Positions 23,444 through 36,390 of a stretch of DNA of 64,000 bases are shown here, one piece after another. The position numbers were made by a program, and so were the translations under genes. The notes beneath the pieces were generated by a model. It did not search any database, was not told the DNA's origin, and was given only the letters and a program-made list of their open reading frames with translations. The DNA comes from Colletes latitarsis (Eukaryota; Arthropoda; Insecta; Hymenoptera; Colletidae): the NCBI RefSeq assembly GCF_051014445.1, contig NW_027488370.1:4960001-5024000 (forward strand), read 5' to 3'. Each line of letters opens with the position of its first letter. The first letter of the stretch is position 1.

Positions 23444-26257
23444 CTGGTTGCGATTAATATTTTAGAGGATAACGCCGGTTATGTCTGGGTTAGGTCTGGG
23501 ATTTGCCCTCATCTGGCTCGTACTTTCGCATTTCTCGCATACTTGTTGGCCAGATCCAGGACTTTTTCTGGTTTGGATCACGTAGTAATGCGGTACCACA
23601 CCAAAACAGTCAATTAAACCTGGTTGCGATTAATATTTTAGAGGATAACGCCGGTTATGTCACGGTTAGGTCTGGGATTTGCCGTCATCTGGCTCGTATT
23701 TTCGCATTTTTCGCATACTTGTTGGCCAGATCCTGGCCTTTTTCTGGTTTGGACCACGTAGTAATGTGGTATCACACTGAAACAGGTAATTAAACCTGGT
23801 TGTGATTAACATTTTGGAGGATAACGCCGGTTATGTCTCGGTTAGGTCTGGGATTTCCCCTCTTCTGACTCGTACCTTCGCATTTTTCGCCTACTTGTTG
23901 GCAAGATCCTGGGCTTTTTCTGGTTTGGATCACGTAGTAACGCGGTACCACACCGAAGCAGTCAATTAAACCTGGTTGCGATTAATATTTTAGAGAATAA
24001 CGCCGGTTATGTCTTGGTTAGGTCTGGTATTTGCCCTCATCTGGCTCGTACGTTCGCATTTCTCGCATACTTGTTGGCCAGATACTTGCCTTTTCCTGGT
24101 TTGGATCACGTAGTAGTGCGGTACCACACTGAAACAGTCAATTAAACCTGGTTGAGATTAATATTTTGGAGGATAACGCTGGTTATGTTTGGGTTTGTTC
24201 CGGTATTTGCAACCATCTGGCTGATACTTTCGCATTTTTTGCATACTTGTTGGCCAGATCCTGGTCTTTTTCTGGTTTGGATCACGTAGTAATGCGGTAC
24301 CACACCGAAACTGCCAATAAAACCTGGTTGCGATTAATATTTTAGAGGATAACGCCGGTTATGTCTCGGTTATGTCTGGGATTTGCCCTCATCTGGCACA
24401 TACTTTCGCATTTCTCGCATACTTGTTGGCCAGATCCTGGCTTTTTCTGGTTTAGATCATGTAGTAATGTGGTTCCACACCGAAACAGTCAATTAAACCT
24501 GGATGCGATTAATATTTTAGAGGATAACGCCGGTTATGTCTCGGTTGGGTCTGGGATTCTCCTCATCTGGCTCGTAATTTCGCATTTCTCGCATACTTGT
24601 TGGCCTGATCCTGGGCTTTTTCTGGTTTGGATCACGTAGTAATGTGGTACCACACTGAAACAGTCAATAAAAGCTGGTTCCGATTAGTATTTTATAGGAT
24701 AACGCTGGTTATGTCTGGTTTAGTTCTGGTATTTGCAATCATTTGGCTCGTACCTTCGCATTTTTCGCCTACTTGTTGGCAAGATCCTGGGCATTTTCAT
24801 GCTTGGACCACGTAGTAATGTGGTACCACACTGAAACAGTCAAATAGACCTGGTTCCGATAAATATTTTACAGGATAACGCCGGTTATGTCACGGTAAGG
24901 TCTGGGATTTGGCGCCATCTGGCTCGTATTTTCGCATTTTTCGCATACTTGTTGGCTACATACAGGCCTTTTTCTGGCTTGGACCACGTAGTAATGTGGT
25001 ATCACACTGAAACTGTCAATTAAACCTGGTTGCGATTAATACTTTGGAGGATAACGCCTGTTATGTCTCGGTTGGGTCTGGGATTTGCCCTCATCTGGCT
25101 CGTACTTTCGCATTTTTCCCCTACTGATTGGCAGGATCCTGGGCTTTTTCTGGTTTGGATCACGTAGTAATGCGGTACCACACCGAAGCAGTCAATTAAA
25201 CCTGGTTCCGATTAATATTTTAGAGGATAACGCCGGTTATGTCTGGGTTAGGTCTGGGGTTTGCCCTCATCTGGCTCGTACTTTCGCATTTTTCGCATAC
25301 TTGTTGGCCAGATCCTGGGCTTTTTCTGGTTTGGGTAACGTAGTAATGTGGTACCACACCGAAACAGTCAATTAGACCTGGTTGCGATTAATATTTTAGA
25401 GGATGACGCCGGTTATGTCTCGGTTAGGTCTGGGATTTGCCCTCATCTGGCACGTACTTTCGAATTTCTCGCATACTTGTTGGCCAGATCCTGGGCTTTT
25501 TCTGGCTTGGACCACGTAGTAATGTGGTACCACACCGAAACAGTCAATAGAAGCTGGTTGCGATTAATATTTTAGAGGATAACGCCGGTTATGTCTGGGT
25601 TATGTCTGGGATTTGCCCTCATCTGGCACATACTTTCGCATTTCTCGCATACTTGATGGCCAGATCCTGGCCTTTTTCTGGCGTGGACCACGTAGTAATG
25701 TGGTACCACACCGAAACAGTCAATACAAGCTGGTTGCGATTAATATTTTAGAGGATAACGCCGGTTATGTCTGGGTTAGGTCTGGGATTTGCCCTCATCT
25801 GGCACGTACTTTCGCATTTCTCGCATACTTGTTGGCCAGATCCTGGCCTTTTCCTGGTGTGGATCACGTAGTAATGCGGTACCACACTGAAACAGTAAAT
25901 TAAACCTGGTTGTGATTAATATTTTGGAGGATAACGCTGGTTATGTTTGGGTTAGTTCCGGTATTTGCAACCATCTGGCTGATACTTTCGCATTTTTTGC
26001 ATACTTGTTGGCCAGATCCTGGCCTTTTTCTGATTTGGATCACGTAGTAATGCGGTACCACACCGAAACAGTCAATAAAACCTGGTTGCGATTAATATTT
26101 TAGAGGATAACGCCGGTTATGTCTCGGTTATGTCTGGGATTTGCCCTCATCTGGCACATACTTTCGCATTTCTCGCATACTTGATGGCCAGATCCTGGCC
26201 TTTTTCTGGCTTGGACCACGTAGTAATGTGGTACCACACCGAAACAGTCAATACAAG
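23444..26257. repeat. 16-monomer HOR, fullest copy (2,814 bp)
   Basis: The longest version of the unit, 16 monomers, starting at CTGGTTGCGATT after AATACAAG and ending just before the next CTGGTTG after AATACAAG. Private markers include TTGGCCTGATCC, the TACATACAGGCC monomer (near 24,955), TTTTTCCCCTACTGATTGG and TTTGGGTAACG. The three following copies can each be derived from it by removing whole monomers. Confidence 0.85.
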
Positions 26258-28367
26258 CTGGTTGAGATTAATATTTTGGAGGATAACGCTGGTTATGTTT
26301 GGGTTTGTTCCGGTATTTGCAACCATCTGGCTGATACTTTCGCATTTTTTGCATACTTGTTGGCCAGATCCTGGTCTTTTTCTGGTTTGGATCACGTAGT
26401 AATGCGGTACCACACCGAAACTGCCAATAAAACCTGGTTGCGATTAATATTTTAGAGGATAACGCCGGTTATGTCTCGGTTATGTCTGGGATTTGCCCTC
26501 ATCTGGCACATACTTTCGCATTTCTCGCATACTTGTTGGCCAGATCCTGGCTTTTTCTGGTTTAGATCATGTAGTAATGTGGTTCCACACCGAAACAGTC
26601 AATTAAACCTGGATGCGATTAATATTTTAGAGGATAACGCCGGTTATGTCTCGGTTGGGTCTGGGATTCTCCTCATCTGGCTCGTAATTTCGCATTTCTC
26701 GCATACTTGTTGGCCTGATCCTGGGCTTTTTCTGGTTTGGATCACGTAGTAATGTGGTACCACACTGAAACAGTCAATAAAAGCTGGTTCCGATTAGTAT
26801 TTTATAGGATAACGCTGGTTATGTCTGGTTTAGTTCTGGTATTTGCAATCATTTGGCTCGTACCTTCGCATTTTTCGCCTACTTGTTGGCAAGATCCTGG
26901 GCATTTTCATGCTTGGACCACGTAGTAATGTGGTACCACACTGAAACAGTCAAATAGACCTGGTTCCGATAAATATTTTACAGGATAACGCCGGTTATGT
27001 CACGGTAAGGTCTGGGATTTGGCGCCATCTGGCTCGTATTTTCGCATTTTTCGCATACTTGTTGGCTACATACAGGCCTTTTTCTGGCTTGGACCACGTA
27101 GTAATGTGGTATCACACTGAAACTGTCAATTAAACCTGGTTGCGATTAATACTTTGGAGGATAACGCCTGTTATGTCTCGGTTGGGTCTGGGATTTGCCC
27201 TCATCTGGCTCGTACTTTCGCATTTTTCCCCTACTGATTGGCAGGATCCTGGGCTTTTTCTGGTTTGGATCACGTAGTAATGCGGTACCACACCGAAGCA
27301 GTCAATTAAACCTGGTTCCGATTAATATTTTAGAGGATAACGCCGGTTATGTCTGGGTTAGGTCTGGGGTTTGCCCTCATCTGGCTCGTACTTTCGCATT
27401 TTTCGCATACTTGTTGGCCAGATCCTGGGCTTTTTCTGGTTTGGGTAACGTAGTAATGTGGTACCACACCGAAACAGTCAATTAGACCTGGTTGCGATTA
27501 ATATTTTAGAGGATGACGCCGGTTATGTCTCGGTTAGGTCTGGGATTTGCCCTCATCTGGCACGTACTTTCGAATTTCTCGCATACTTGTTGGCCAGATC
27601 CTGGGCTTTTTCTGGCTTGGACCACGTAGTAATGTGGTACCACACCGAAACAGTCAATAGAAGCTGGTTGCGATTAATATTTTAGAGGATAACGCCGGTT
27701 ATGTCTGGGTTATGTCTGGGATTTGCCCTCATCTGGCACATACTTTCGCATTTCTCGCATACTTGATGGCCAGATCCTGGCCTTTTTCTGGCGTGGACCA
27801 CGTAGTAATGTGGTACCACACCGAAACAGTCAATACAAGCTGGTTGCGATTAATATTTTAGAGGATAACGCCGGTTATGTCTGGGTTAGGTCTGGGATTT
27901 GCCCTCATCTGGCACGTACTTTCGCATTTCTCGCATACTTGTTGGCCAGATCCTGGCCTTTTCCTGGTGTGGATCACGTAGTAATGCGGTACCACACTGA
28001 AACAGTAAATTAAACCTGGTTGTGATTAATATTTTGGAGGATAACGCTGGTTATGTTTGGGTTAGTTCCGGTATTTGCAACCATCTGGCTGATACTTTCG
28101 CATTTTTTGCATACTTGTTGGCCAGATCCTGGCCTTTTTCTGATTTGGATCACGTAGTAATGCGGTACCACACCGAAACAGTCAATAAAACCTGGTTGCG
28201 ATTAATATTTTAGAGGATAACGCCGGTTATGTCTCGGTTATGTCTGGGATTTGCCCTCATCTGGCACATACTTTCGCATTTCTCGCATACTTGATGGCCA
28301 GATCCTGGCCTTTTTCTGGCTTGGTCCACGTAGTAATGTGGTACCACACCGAAACAGTCAATACAAG
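26258..28367. repeat. 16-monomer HOR, copy lacking 4 monomers (2,110 bp)
   Basis: Equivalent to 24,148-26,257 at a constant offset of 2,110 bp, lacking the first 704 bp (4 monomers) of the unit. The join lies in the shared CTGGTTG where AATACAAG meets AGATTAATATTTTGG. A rare difference is CTTGGTCCACG near 28,322. Confidence 0.85.
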
Positions 28368-30303
28368 CTGGTTGCGATTAATATTTTAGAGGATAACGCC
28401 GGTTATGTCTGGGTTAGGTCTGGGATTTGCCCTCATCTGGCTCGTACTTTCGCATTTCTCGCATACTTGTTGGCCAGATCCAGGACTTTTTCTGGTTTGG
28501 ATCACGTAGTAATGCGGTACCACACCAAAACAGTCAATTAAACCTGGTTGCGATTAATATTTTAGAGGATAACGCCGGTTATGTCACGGTTAGGTCTGGG
28601 ATTTGCCGTCATCTGGCTCGTATTTTCGCATTTTTCGCATACTTGTTGGCCAGATCCTGGCCTTTTTCTGGTTTGGACCACGTAGTAATGTGGTATCACA
28701 CTGAAACAGTCAATTAAACCTGGTTGTGATTAACATTTTGGAGGATAACGCCGGTTATGTCTCGGTTAGGTCTGGGATTTCCCCTCTTCTGACTCGTACC
28801 TTCGCATTTTTCGCCTACTTGTTGGCAAGATCCTGGGCTTTTTCTGGTTTGGATCACGTAGTAACGCGGTACCACACCGAAGCAGTCAATTAAACCTGGT
28901 TGCGATTAATATTTTAGAGAATAACGCCGGTTATGTCTTGGTTAGGTCTGGTATTTGCCCTCATCTGGCTCGTACTTTCGCATTTCTCGCATACTTGTTG
29001 GCCAGATACTTGCCTTTTCCTGGTTTGGATCACGTAGTAGTGCGGTACCACACTGAAACTGTCAATTAAACCTGGTTGCGATTAATACTTTGGAGGATAA
29101 CGCCTGTTATGTCTCGGTTGGGTCTGGGATTTGCCCTCATCTGGCTCGTACTTTCGCATTTTTCCCCTACTGATTGGCAGGATCCTGGGCTTTTTCTGGT
29201 TTGGATCACGTAGTAATGCGGTACCACACCGAAGCAGTCAATTAAACCTGGTTCCGATTAATATTTTAGAGGATAACGCCGGTTATGTCTGGGTTAGGTC
29301 TGGGGTTTGCCCTCATCTGGCTCGTACTTTCGCATTTTTCGCATACTTGTTGGCCAGATCCTGGGCTTTTTCTGGTTTGGGTAACGTAGTAATGTGGTAC
29401 CACACCGAAACAGTCAATTAGACCTGGTTGCGATTAATATTTTAGAGGATGACGCCGGTTATGTCTCGGTTAGGTCTGGGATTTGCCCTCATCTGGCACG
29501 TACTTTCGAATTTCTCGCATACTTGTTGGCCAGATCCTGGGCTTTTTCTGGCTTGGACCACGTAGTAATGTGGTACCACACCGAAACAGTCAATAGAAGC
29601 TGGTTGCGATTAATATTTTAGAGGATAACGCCGGTTATGTCTGGGTTATGTCTGGGATTTGCCCTCATCTGGCACATACTTTCGCATTTCTCGCATACTT
29701 GATGGCCAGATCCTGGCCTTTTTCTGGCGTGGACCACGTAGTAATGTGGTACCACACCGAAACAGTCAATACAAGCTGGTTGCGATTAATATTTTAGAGG
29801 ATAACGCCGGTTATGTCTGGGTTAGGTCTGGGATTTGCCCTCATCTGGCACGTACTTTCGCATTTCTCGCATACTTGTTGGCCAGATCCTGGCCTTTTCC
29901 TGGTGTGGATCACGTAGTAATGCGGTACCACACTGAAACAGTAAATTAAACCTGGTTGTGATTAATATTTTGGAGGATAACGCTGGTTATGTTTGGGTTA
30001 GTTCCGGTATTTGCAACCATCTGGCTGATACTTTCGCATTTTTTGCATACTTGTTGGCCAGATCCTGGCCTTTTTCTGATTTGGATCACGTAGTAATGCG
30101 GTACCACACCGAAACAGTCAATAAAACCTGGTTGCGATTAATATTTTAGAGGATAACGCCGGTTATGTCTCGGTTATGTCTGGGATTTGCCCTCATCTGG
30201 CACATACTTTCGCATTTCTCGCATACTTGATGGCCAGATCCTGGCCTTTTTCTGGCTTGGACCACGTAGTAATGTGGTACCACACCGAAACAGTCAATAC
30301 AAG
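28368..30303. repeat. 16-monomer HOR, copy lacking 5 monomers (1,936 bp)
   Basis: 28,368-29,048 matches 23,444-24,124 (offset 4,924 bp). At CACACTGAAAC it jumps to the equivalent of 25,003 and follows the unit to its end. Its length is exactly 11 x 176 bp; 27,113-29,048 and 29,049-30,984 are therefore near-identical neighbours. Confidence 0.85.
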
Positions 30304-32060
30304 CTGGTTGCGATTAATATTTTAGAGGATAACGCCGGTTATGTCTGGGTTAGGTCTGGGATTTGCCCTCATCTGGCTCGTACTTTCGCATTTCTCGCAT
30401 ACTTGTTGGCCAGATCCAGGACTTTTTCTGGTTTGGATCACGTAGTAATGCGGTACCACACCAAAACAGTCAATTAAACCTGGTTGCGATTAATATTTTA
30501 GAGGATAACGCCGGTTATGTCACGGTTAGGTCTGGGATTTGCCGTCATCTGGCTCGTATTTTCGCATTTTTCGCATACTTGTTGGCCAGATCCTGGCCTT
30601 TTTCTGGTTTGGACCACGTAGTAATGTGGTATCACACTGAAACAGTCAATTAAACCTGGTTGTGATTAACATTTTGGAGGATAACGCCGGTTATGTCTCG
30701 GTTAGGTCTGGGATTTCCCCTCTTCTGACTCGTACCTTCGCATTTTTCGCCTACTTGTTGGCAAGATCCTGGGCTTTTTCTGGTTTGGATCACGTAGTAA
30801 CGCGGTACCACACCGAAGCAGTCAATTAAACCTGGTTGCGATTAATATTTTAGAGAATAACGCCGGTTATGTCTTGGTTAGGTCTGGTATTTGCCCTCAT
30901 CTGGCTCGTACTTTCGCATTTCTCGCATACTTGTTGGCCAGATACTTGCCTTTTCCTGGTTTGGATCACGTAGTAGTGCGGTACCACACTGAAACAGTCA
31001 ATTAAACCTGGTTGAGATTAATATTTTGGAGGATAACGCTGGTTATGTTTGGGTTTGTTCCGGTATTTGCAACCATCTGGCTGATACTTTCGCATTTTTT
31101 GCATACTTGTTGGCCTGATCCTGGGCTTTTTCTGGTTTGGATCACGTAGTAATGTGGTACCACACTGAAACAGTCAATAAAAGCTGGTTCCGATTAGTAT
31201 TTTATAGGATAACGCTGGTTATGTCTGGTTTAGTTCTGGTATTTGCAATCATTTGGCTCGTACCTTCGCATTTTTCGCCTACTTGTTGGCAAGATCCTGG
31301 GCATTTTCATGCTTGGACCACGTAGTAATGTGGTACCACACTGAAACAGTCAAATAGACCTGGTTCCGATAAATATTTTACAGGATAACGCCGGTTATGT
31401 CACGGTAAGGTCTGGGATTTGGCGCCATCTGGCTCGTATTTTCGCATTTTCCGCATACTTGTTGGCTACATACAGGCCTTTTTCTGGCTTGGACCACGTA
31501 GTAATGTGGTATCACACTGAAGCTGTCAATTAAACCTGGTTGCGATTAATACTTTGGAGGATAACGCCTGTTATGTCTCGGTTGGGTCTGGGATTTGCCC
31601 TCATCTGGCTCGTACTTTCGCATTTTTCCCCTACTGATTGGCAGGATCCTGGGCTTTTTCTGGTTTGGATCACGTAGTAATGCGGTAACACACCGAAGCA
31701 GTCAATTAAACCTGGTTCCGATTAATATTTTAGAGGATAACGCCGGTTATGTCTGGGTTAGTTCTGGGGTTTGCCCTCATCTGGCTCGTACTTTCGCATT
31801 TTTCGCATACTTGTTGGCCAGATCCTGGGCTTTTTCTGGTTTGGGTAACGTAGTAATGTGGTACCACACCGAAACAGTCAATTAGACCTGGTTGCGATTA
31901 ATATTTTAGAGGATGACGCCGGTTATGTCTCGGTTAGGTCTGGGATTTGCCCTCATCTGGCACGTACTTTCGCATTTCTCGCATACTTGTTGGCCAGATC
32001 CTGGGCTTTTTCTGGCTTCGACCACGTAGTAATGTGGTACCACACCGAAACAGTCAATAC
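30304..32060. repeat. 16-monomer HOR, copy lacking 2 monomers, 3' part diverged
   Basis: Follows the unit from its first monomer. In GCATACTTGTTGGCC near 31,101-31,115 it skips 350 bp (2 monomers), landing on TGATCCTGGG, then matches 24,605 onward at 6,510 bp. The match to the unit fades after about 32,060. Confidence 0.8.
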
Positions 32061-33500
32061 AAGCTGGTTGCGATTAATATTTTAGAGGATAACGCCGGTT
32101 ATGTCTGGGTTAGTTCTGGTATTTGCCCTCATCTGGCTCGTACTTTCGCATTTCCCGCATACTCGGTGACCAGATCCTGGCCTTTTTCTGGCTTGGACCA
32201 CGTAGTAATGTGGGACCACACTCAGACAGTCAATTAAACCTGGTTGCGATTAATATTTTAGAGGATGACGCCGGCTATGTCTCGGTTGGGTCTGGGATTT
32301 TCCCTCATCTGGCTCGTAATTTCGCATTTCTCGCATACTTGTTGGCCTGATCCTGGGCTTTTTCTGGTTTGGATCACGTAGTAATGTGGTACCACACTGA
32401 AACAGTCAATAAAAGCTGGTTCCGATTAGTATTTTATAGGATAACGCTGGTTATGTCTGGTTTAGTTCTGGTATTTGCAATCATCTGGCTCGTACCTTCG
32501 CATTTTTCGCCTACTTGTTGGCAAGATCCTGGGCTTTTTCATGCTTGGACCACGTAGTAATGTGGTACCACACTGAAACAGTCAATTAAACCTGGTTCCG
32601 ATAAATATTTTACAGGATAACGCCGGCTATGTCTCGGATATGTCTGGAATTTTCCCTCATCTGGCTCGTACCTTCGCATATTTCGCCTATTTCTTGGCAA
32701 GATCCTGGGCTTTTTCTGGTTTGGACCACGTAGTAATGTGGTGCCACACTGAGACAGTCAATAAAATCTGGTTCCGGTTAGTATTTTAGAGTATAACGCC
32801 GGTTATGTCACGGTAAGGTCTGGGATTTGGCGCCATCTGGCTCGTATTATCGCATTTTTCGCATACTTGTTGGCTACATACAGGCCTTTTTCTGGCTTGG
32901 ACCACGTAGTAATGTGGTATCACACTGAAACTGTCAATTAAACCTGGTTGCGATTAATACTTTGGAGGATAACGCCTGTTATGTCTCGGTTAGGTCTGGG
33001 ATTTGCCCTCATCTGGCTCGTACTTTCGCATTTTTCCCCTACTGATTGGCAGGATCCTGGGCTTTTTCTGGCTTGGATCACGTAGTAATGCGGTACCACA
33101 CCGAAGCAGTCAATTAAACCTGGTTCCGATTAATATTTTAGAGGATAACGCCGGTTATGTCTGGGTTAGGTCTGGGGTTTGCCCTCATCTGGCTCGTACT
33201 TTCGCATTTTTCGCATACTTGTTGGCCAGATCCTGGGCTTTTTCTGGTTTGGGTAACGTAGTAATGTGATACCACACCGAAACAGTCAATTAGACCTGGT
33301 TGCGATTAATATTTTAGAGGATGACGCCGGTTATGTCTCGGTTAGGTCTGGGATTTGCCCTCATCTGGCACGTACTTTCGCATTTCTCGCATACTTGTTG
33401 GCCAGATCCTGGGCTTTTTCTGGCTTGGACCACGTAGTAATGTGGTACCACACCGAAACAGTCAATAGAAGCTGGTTGCGATTAATATTTTAGAGGATAA
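32061..33500. repeat. 16-monomer HOR derivative with 7- and 8-monomer offsets
   Basis: 32,343 onward again follows 31,111 onward at 1,232 bp (7 monomers). 32,803-33,696 follows 31,395-32,288 at 1,408 bp (8 monomers), with one extra monomer at about 32,630-32,800 explaining the change. The TACATACAGG marker recurs near 32,875. Confidence 0.75.
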
Positions 33501-35686
33501 CGCCGGTTATGTCTGGGTTAGTTCTGGTATTTGCCCTCATCTGGCTCGTACTTTCGCATTTCTCGCATACTCGGTGACCAGATCCTGGCCTTTTTCTGGC
33601 TTGGACCACGTAGTAATGTGGGACCACACTCAGACAGTCAATTAAACCTGGTTGCGATTAATATTTTAGAGGATGACGCCGGTTATGTCTCGGTTAGGTC
33701 TGGGATTTGCCCTCATCTGGCACGTACTTTCGCATTTTTCGCATACTTGTTGGCCAGATCCTGGCCTATTTCTGGTCTGTATCACGTAGTAATGTGGTAC
33801 CACACTGAAACAGTCAAATAAACCTGGTTCCGATTAATATTTTACAGGATAACGCCGGCTATGTGTCGGTTAGGTCTGGGATTTTCCCTCATCTGGCTCG
33901 TAATTTCGCATTTTTCGCATACTAGTGGCAAGATCCTGGGCTTTTTCTTGTTTGGATCAGGTAGTAATGCGATACCACACCGAAGCAGTCAATTACACCT
34001 GGTTGCGATTAATATTCTAGAGGATAACGCCGGTTATGTCTGGGTTAGGTCTGGGATTTGCCCTCATCTGGCTCGTACTTTCGCATTTTTCGCATACTTG
34101 TTGGCCAGATCCTGGGCTTTTTCTGGTTTAGATCATGTAGTAATGTGGTTCCACACCGAAACAGTCAATTAAACCTGAATGCGATTAATATTTTAGAGGA
34201 TAACGCCGGTTATGTCTCGGTTGGGTCTGGGATTTTCCCTCATCTGGCTCGTAATTTCGCATTTTTCGCATACTTATGGGTCAGATCCTGGCCTTTTTCA
34301 TGCTTGGACCACGTAGTAATGTGGTACCACACTGAAACAGTCAAATAAACCTGGTTCCGATTAATATATTACAGGATAACGCCGGCTATGTTTGGGTTAG
34401 TTCCGGTACTTGCAACCATCTGGCTCATACTTTCGCATTTCTCGCATACGTGGTGACCAGATCCTGGCCTTTTTCTGGCTTGGACCAAGTAGTAATGTGG
34501 GACCACACTCAGACAGTCAATTAAACCTGGTTGCGATTAATATTTTAGAGGATAGCGCCGGTTATTTCTCGGTTAGGTCTGGGATTTGCCCTCATCTGTC
34601 TCGTACTTTCGCATTTTTCGCATACTTGTTGGCCAGATCCTGGGCTTTTTCTGGTTTAGATCATGTAGTAATGTGATTCCACACCGAAACAGTCAATTAA
34701 ACCTGGATGCGATTAATATTTTAGAGGATAACGCCGGTTATGTCACGGTTAGGTCTGGGATTTGCCGTCATCTGGCTCGAATTTTCGCATTTTTCTCATA
34801 CTTGTTGGCCAGATCCTGGCCTTTTTCTGGCTTGGACCACGCAGTAATGTGGTATCACACTGAAACAGTCAATTAAATCTGGTGGCGATTAATATTTTAG
34901 AGGATAGCGCCGGTTACTTCTCGGTTAGGTTGGGATTTGCCCTCATCTGTCTCATACTTTCGCATTTTTCGCATACTTGTTGGCCAGATCCTGGCCTTTT
35001 TCTGGTCTGTATCACGTAGTAATGCGGTACCACGCCGGAACAGTCAATTAAACCTGGTTGCGATTAATATTTCAGAGGATAACGCCGGTTTTGTCTCGGT
35101 TAGGTCTGGGATTTTCCCTCATCTGGCTCGTAATTTCGCATTTTTCGCATACTTGTGGCAAGATCCTGGGCTTTTTCAAGTTTGGATCAGGTAGTAATGC
35201 GGTACCACACCGTAACAGTCAATTAAATCTGGTTCAGAATAGTATTTTAGAGGATAATGCAGGTTACGTCTGGGTTAGTTCTGGTATTTGCAATCATCTG
35301 GCTCGTACCTTCGCATTTTTCGCCTCCTTGTTGGCAGGATCCTGGGCTTTTTCATGCTTGGATCACGTAGTAATGCGGTACCACACCGAAGCAGTCAATC
35401 AAACCTGGTGGCGATTAATATTTTAGAGGATAACGCCGGTTTTGTCTCGGTTAGGTCTGGGATTTTCCCTCATCTGGCTCGTAATTTCGCATTTTTCGCA
35501 TACTTGTGGCAAGATCCTGGGCGTTTTCTGGTTTGCATCAGGTAGTAATGCGGTACCACGCCGTAACAGTCAATTAAATCTGGTTCAGAATAGTATTTTA
35601 GAGGATAATGCAGGTTACGTCTGGGTTAGTTCTGGTATTTGCAATCATCTGGCTCATACTTTCGCGTTTTTCGTATACTTGTGGGC
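33501..35686. repeat. Mixed canonical monomers
   Basis: About 12 monomers. A two-monomer repeat is visible: 35,099 onward and about 35,450 onward share TGTGGCAAGATCC, CAGGTAGTAATGCGG and TCTGGTTCAGAATAG at about 351 bp. No gene or insert. Confidence 0.8.
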
Positions 35687-36390
35687 CAGATTCTGGCCTT
35701 TTTCATGCTTGGACCACGTAGTAATGTGGTACCACACTGAAACAGTCAAATAAACATGGTTCCGATTAATATTTTACAGGATAACGCCGGCTATGTCTGG
35801 GTTAGGTCTGGTATTTGACCTCATCTGGCTCATACTTTCGCGTTTTTCGCATACATCTTGGCAAGATCCTGGCCTTTTTCTGGTTTGGATCACGTAGTAA
35901 TGCGGTACCACACCGAAACAGTCAATTAAATCTGGTGGCGATTAATATTTTAGAGGATAACGCCGGTTTTGTCTCGGTTAGGTCTGGGATTTTCCCTCAT
36001 CTGGCTCGTAATTTCGCATTTTCCGCATACTTGTGGGCCAGATTCTGGCCTTTTTCATGCTTGGACCACGTAGTAATGTGGTACCACACTGAAACAGTCA
36101 AATAAACATGGTTCCGATTAATATTTTACAGGATAACGCCGGCTATGTCTGGGTTAGGTCTGGTATTTGACCTCATCTGGCTCATACTTTCGCGTTTTTC
36201 GCATACATCTTGGCAAGATCCTGGCCTTTTTCTGGTTTGGATCACGTAGTAATGCGGTACCACACCGAAACAGTCAATTAAATCTGGTGGCGATTAATAT
36301 TTTAGAGGATAACGCCGGTTTTGTCTCGGTTAGGTCTGGGATTTTCCCTCATCTGGCTCGTAATTTCGATTTTTTCGCATACTTGTGGGC
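35687..36390. repeat. Dimeric tract, two copies of a 352-bp unit
   Basis: 35,687-36,038 and 36,039-36,390 are nearly identical. Each holds one monomer with AAATAAACATGG, TTTGACCTCATC and TACATCTTGGCAAG, and one with AATTAAATCTGGTGGCG and CGGTTTTGTCTCGG. Confidence 0.85.
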
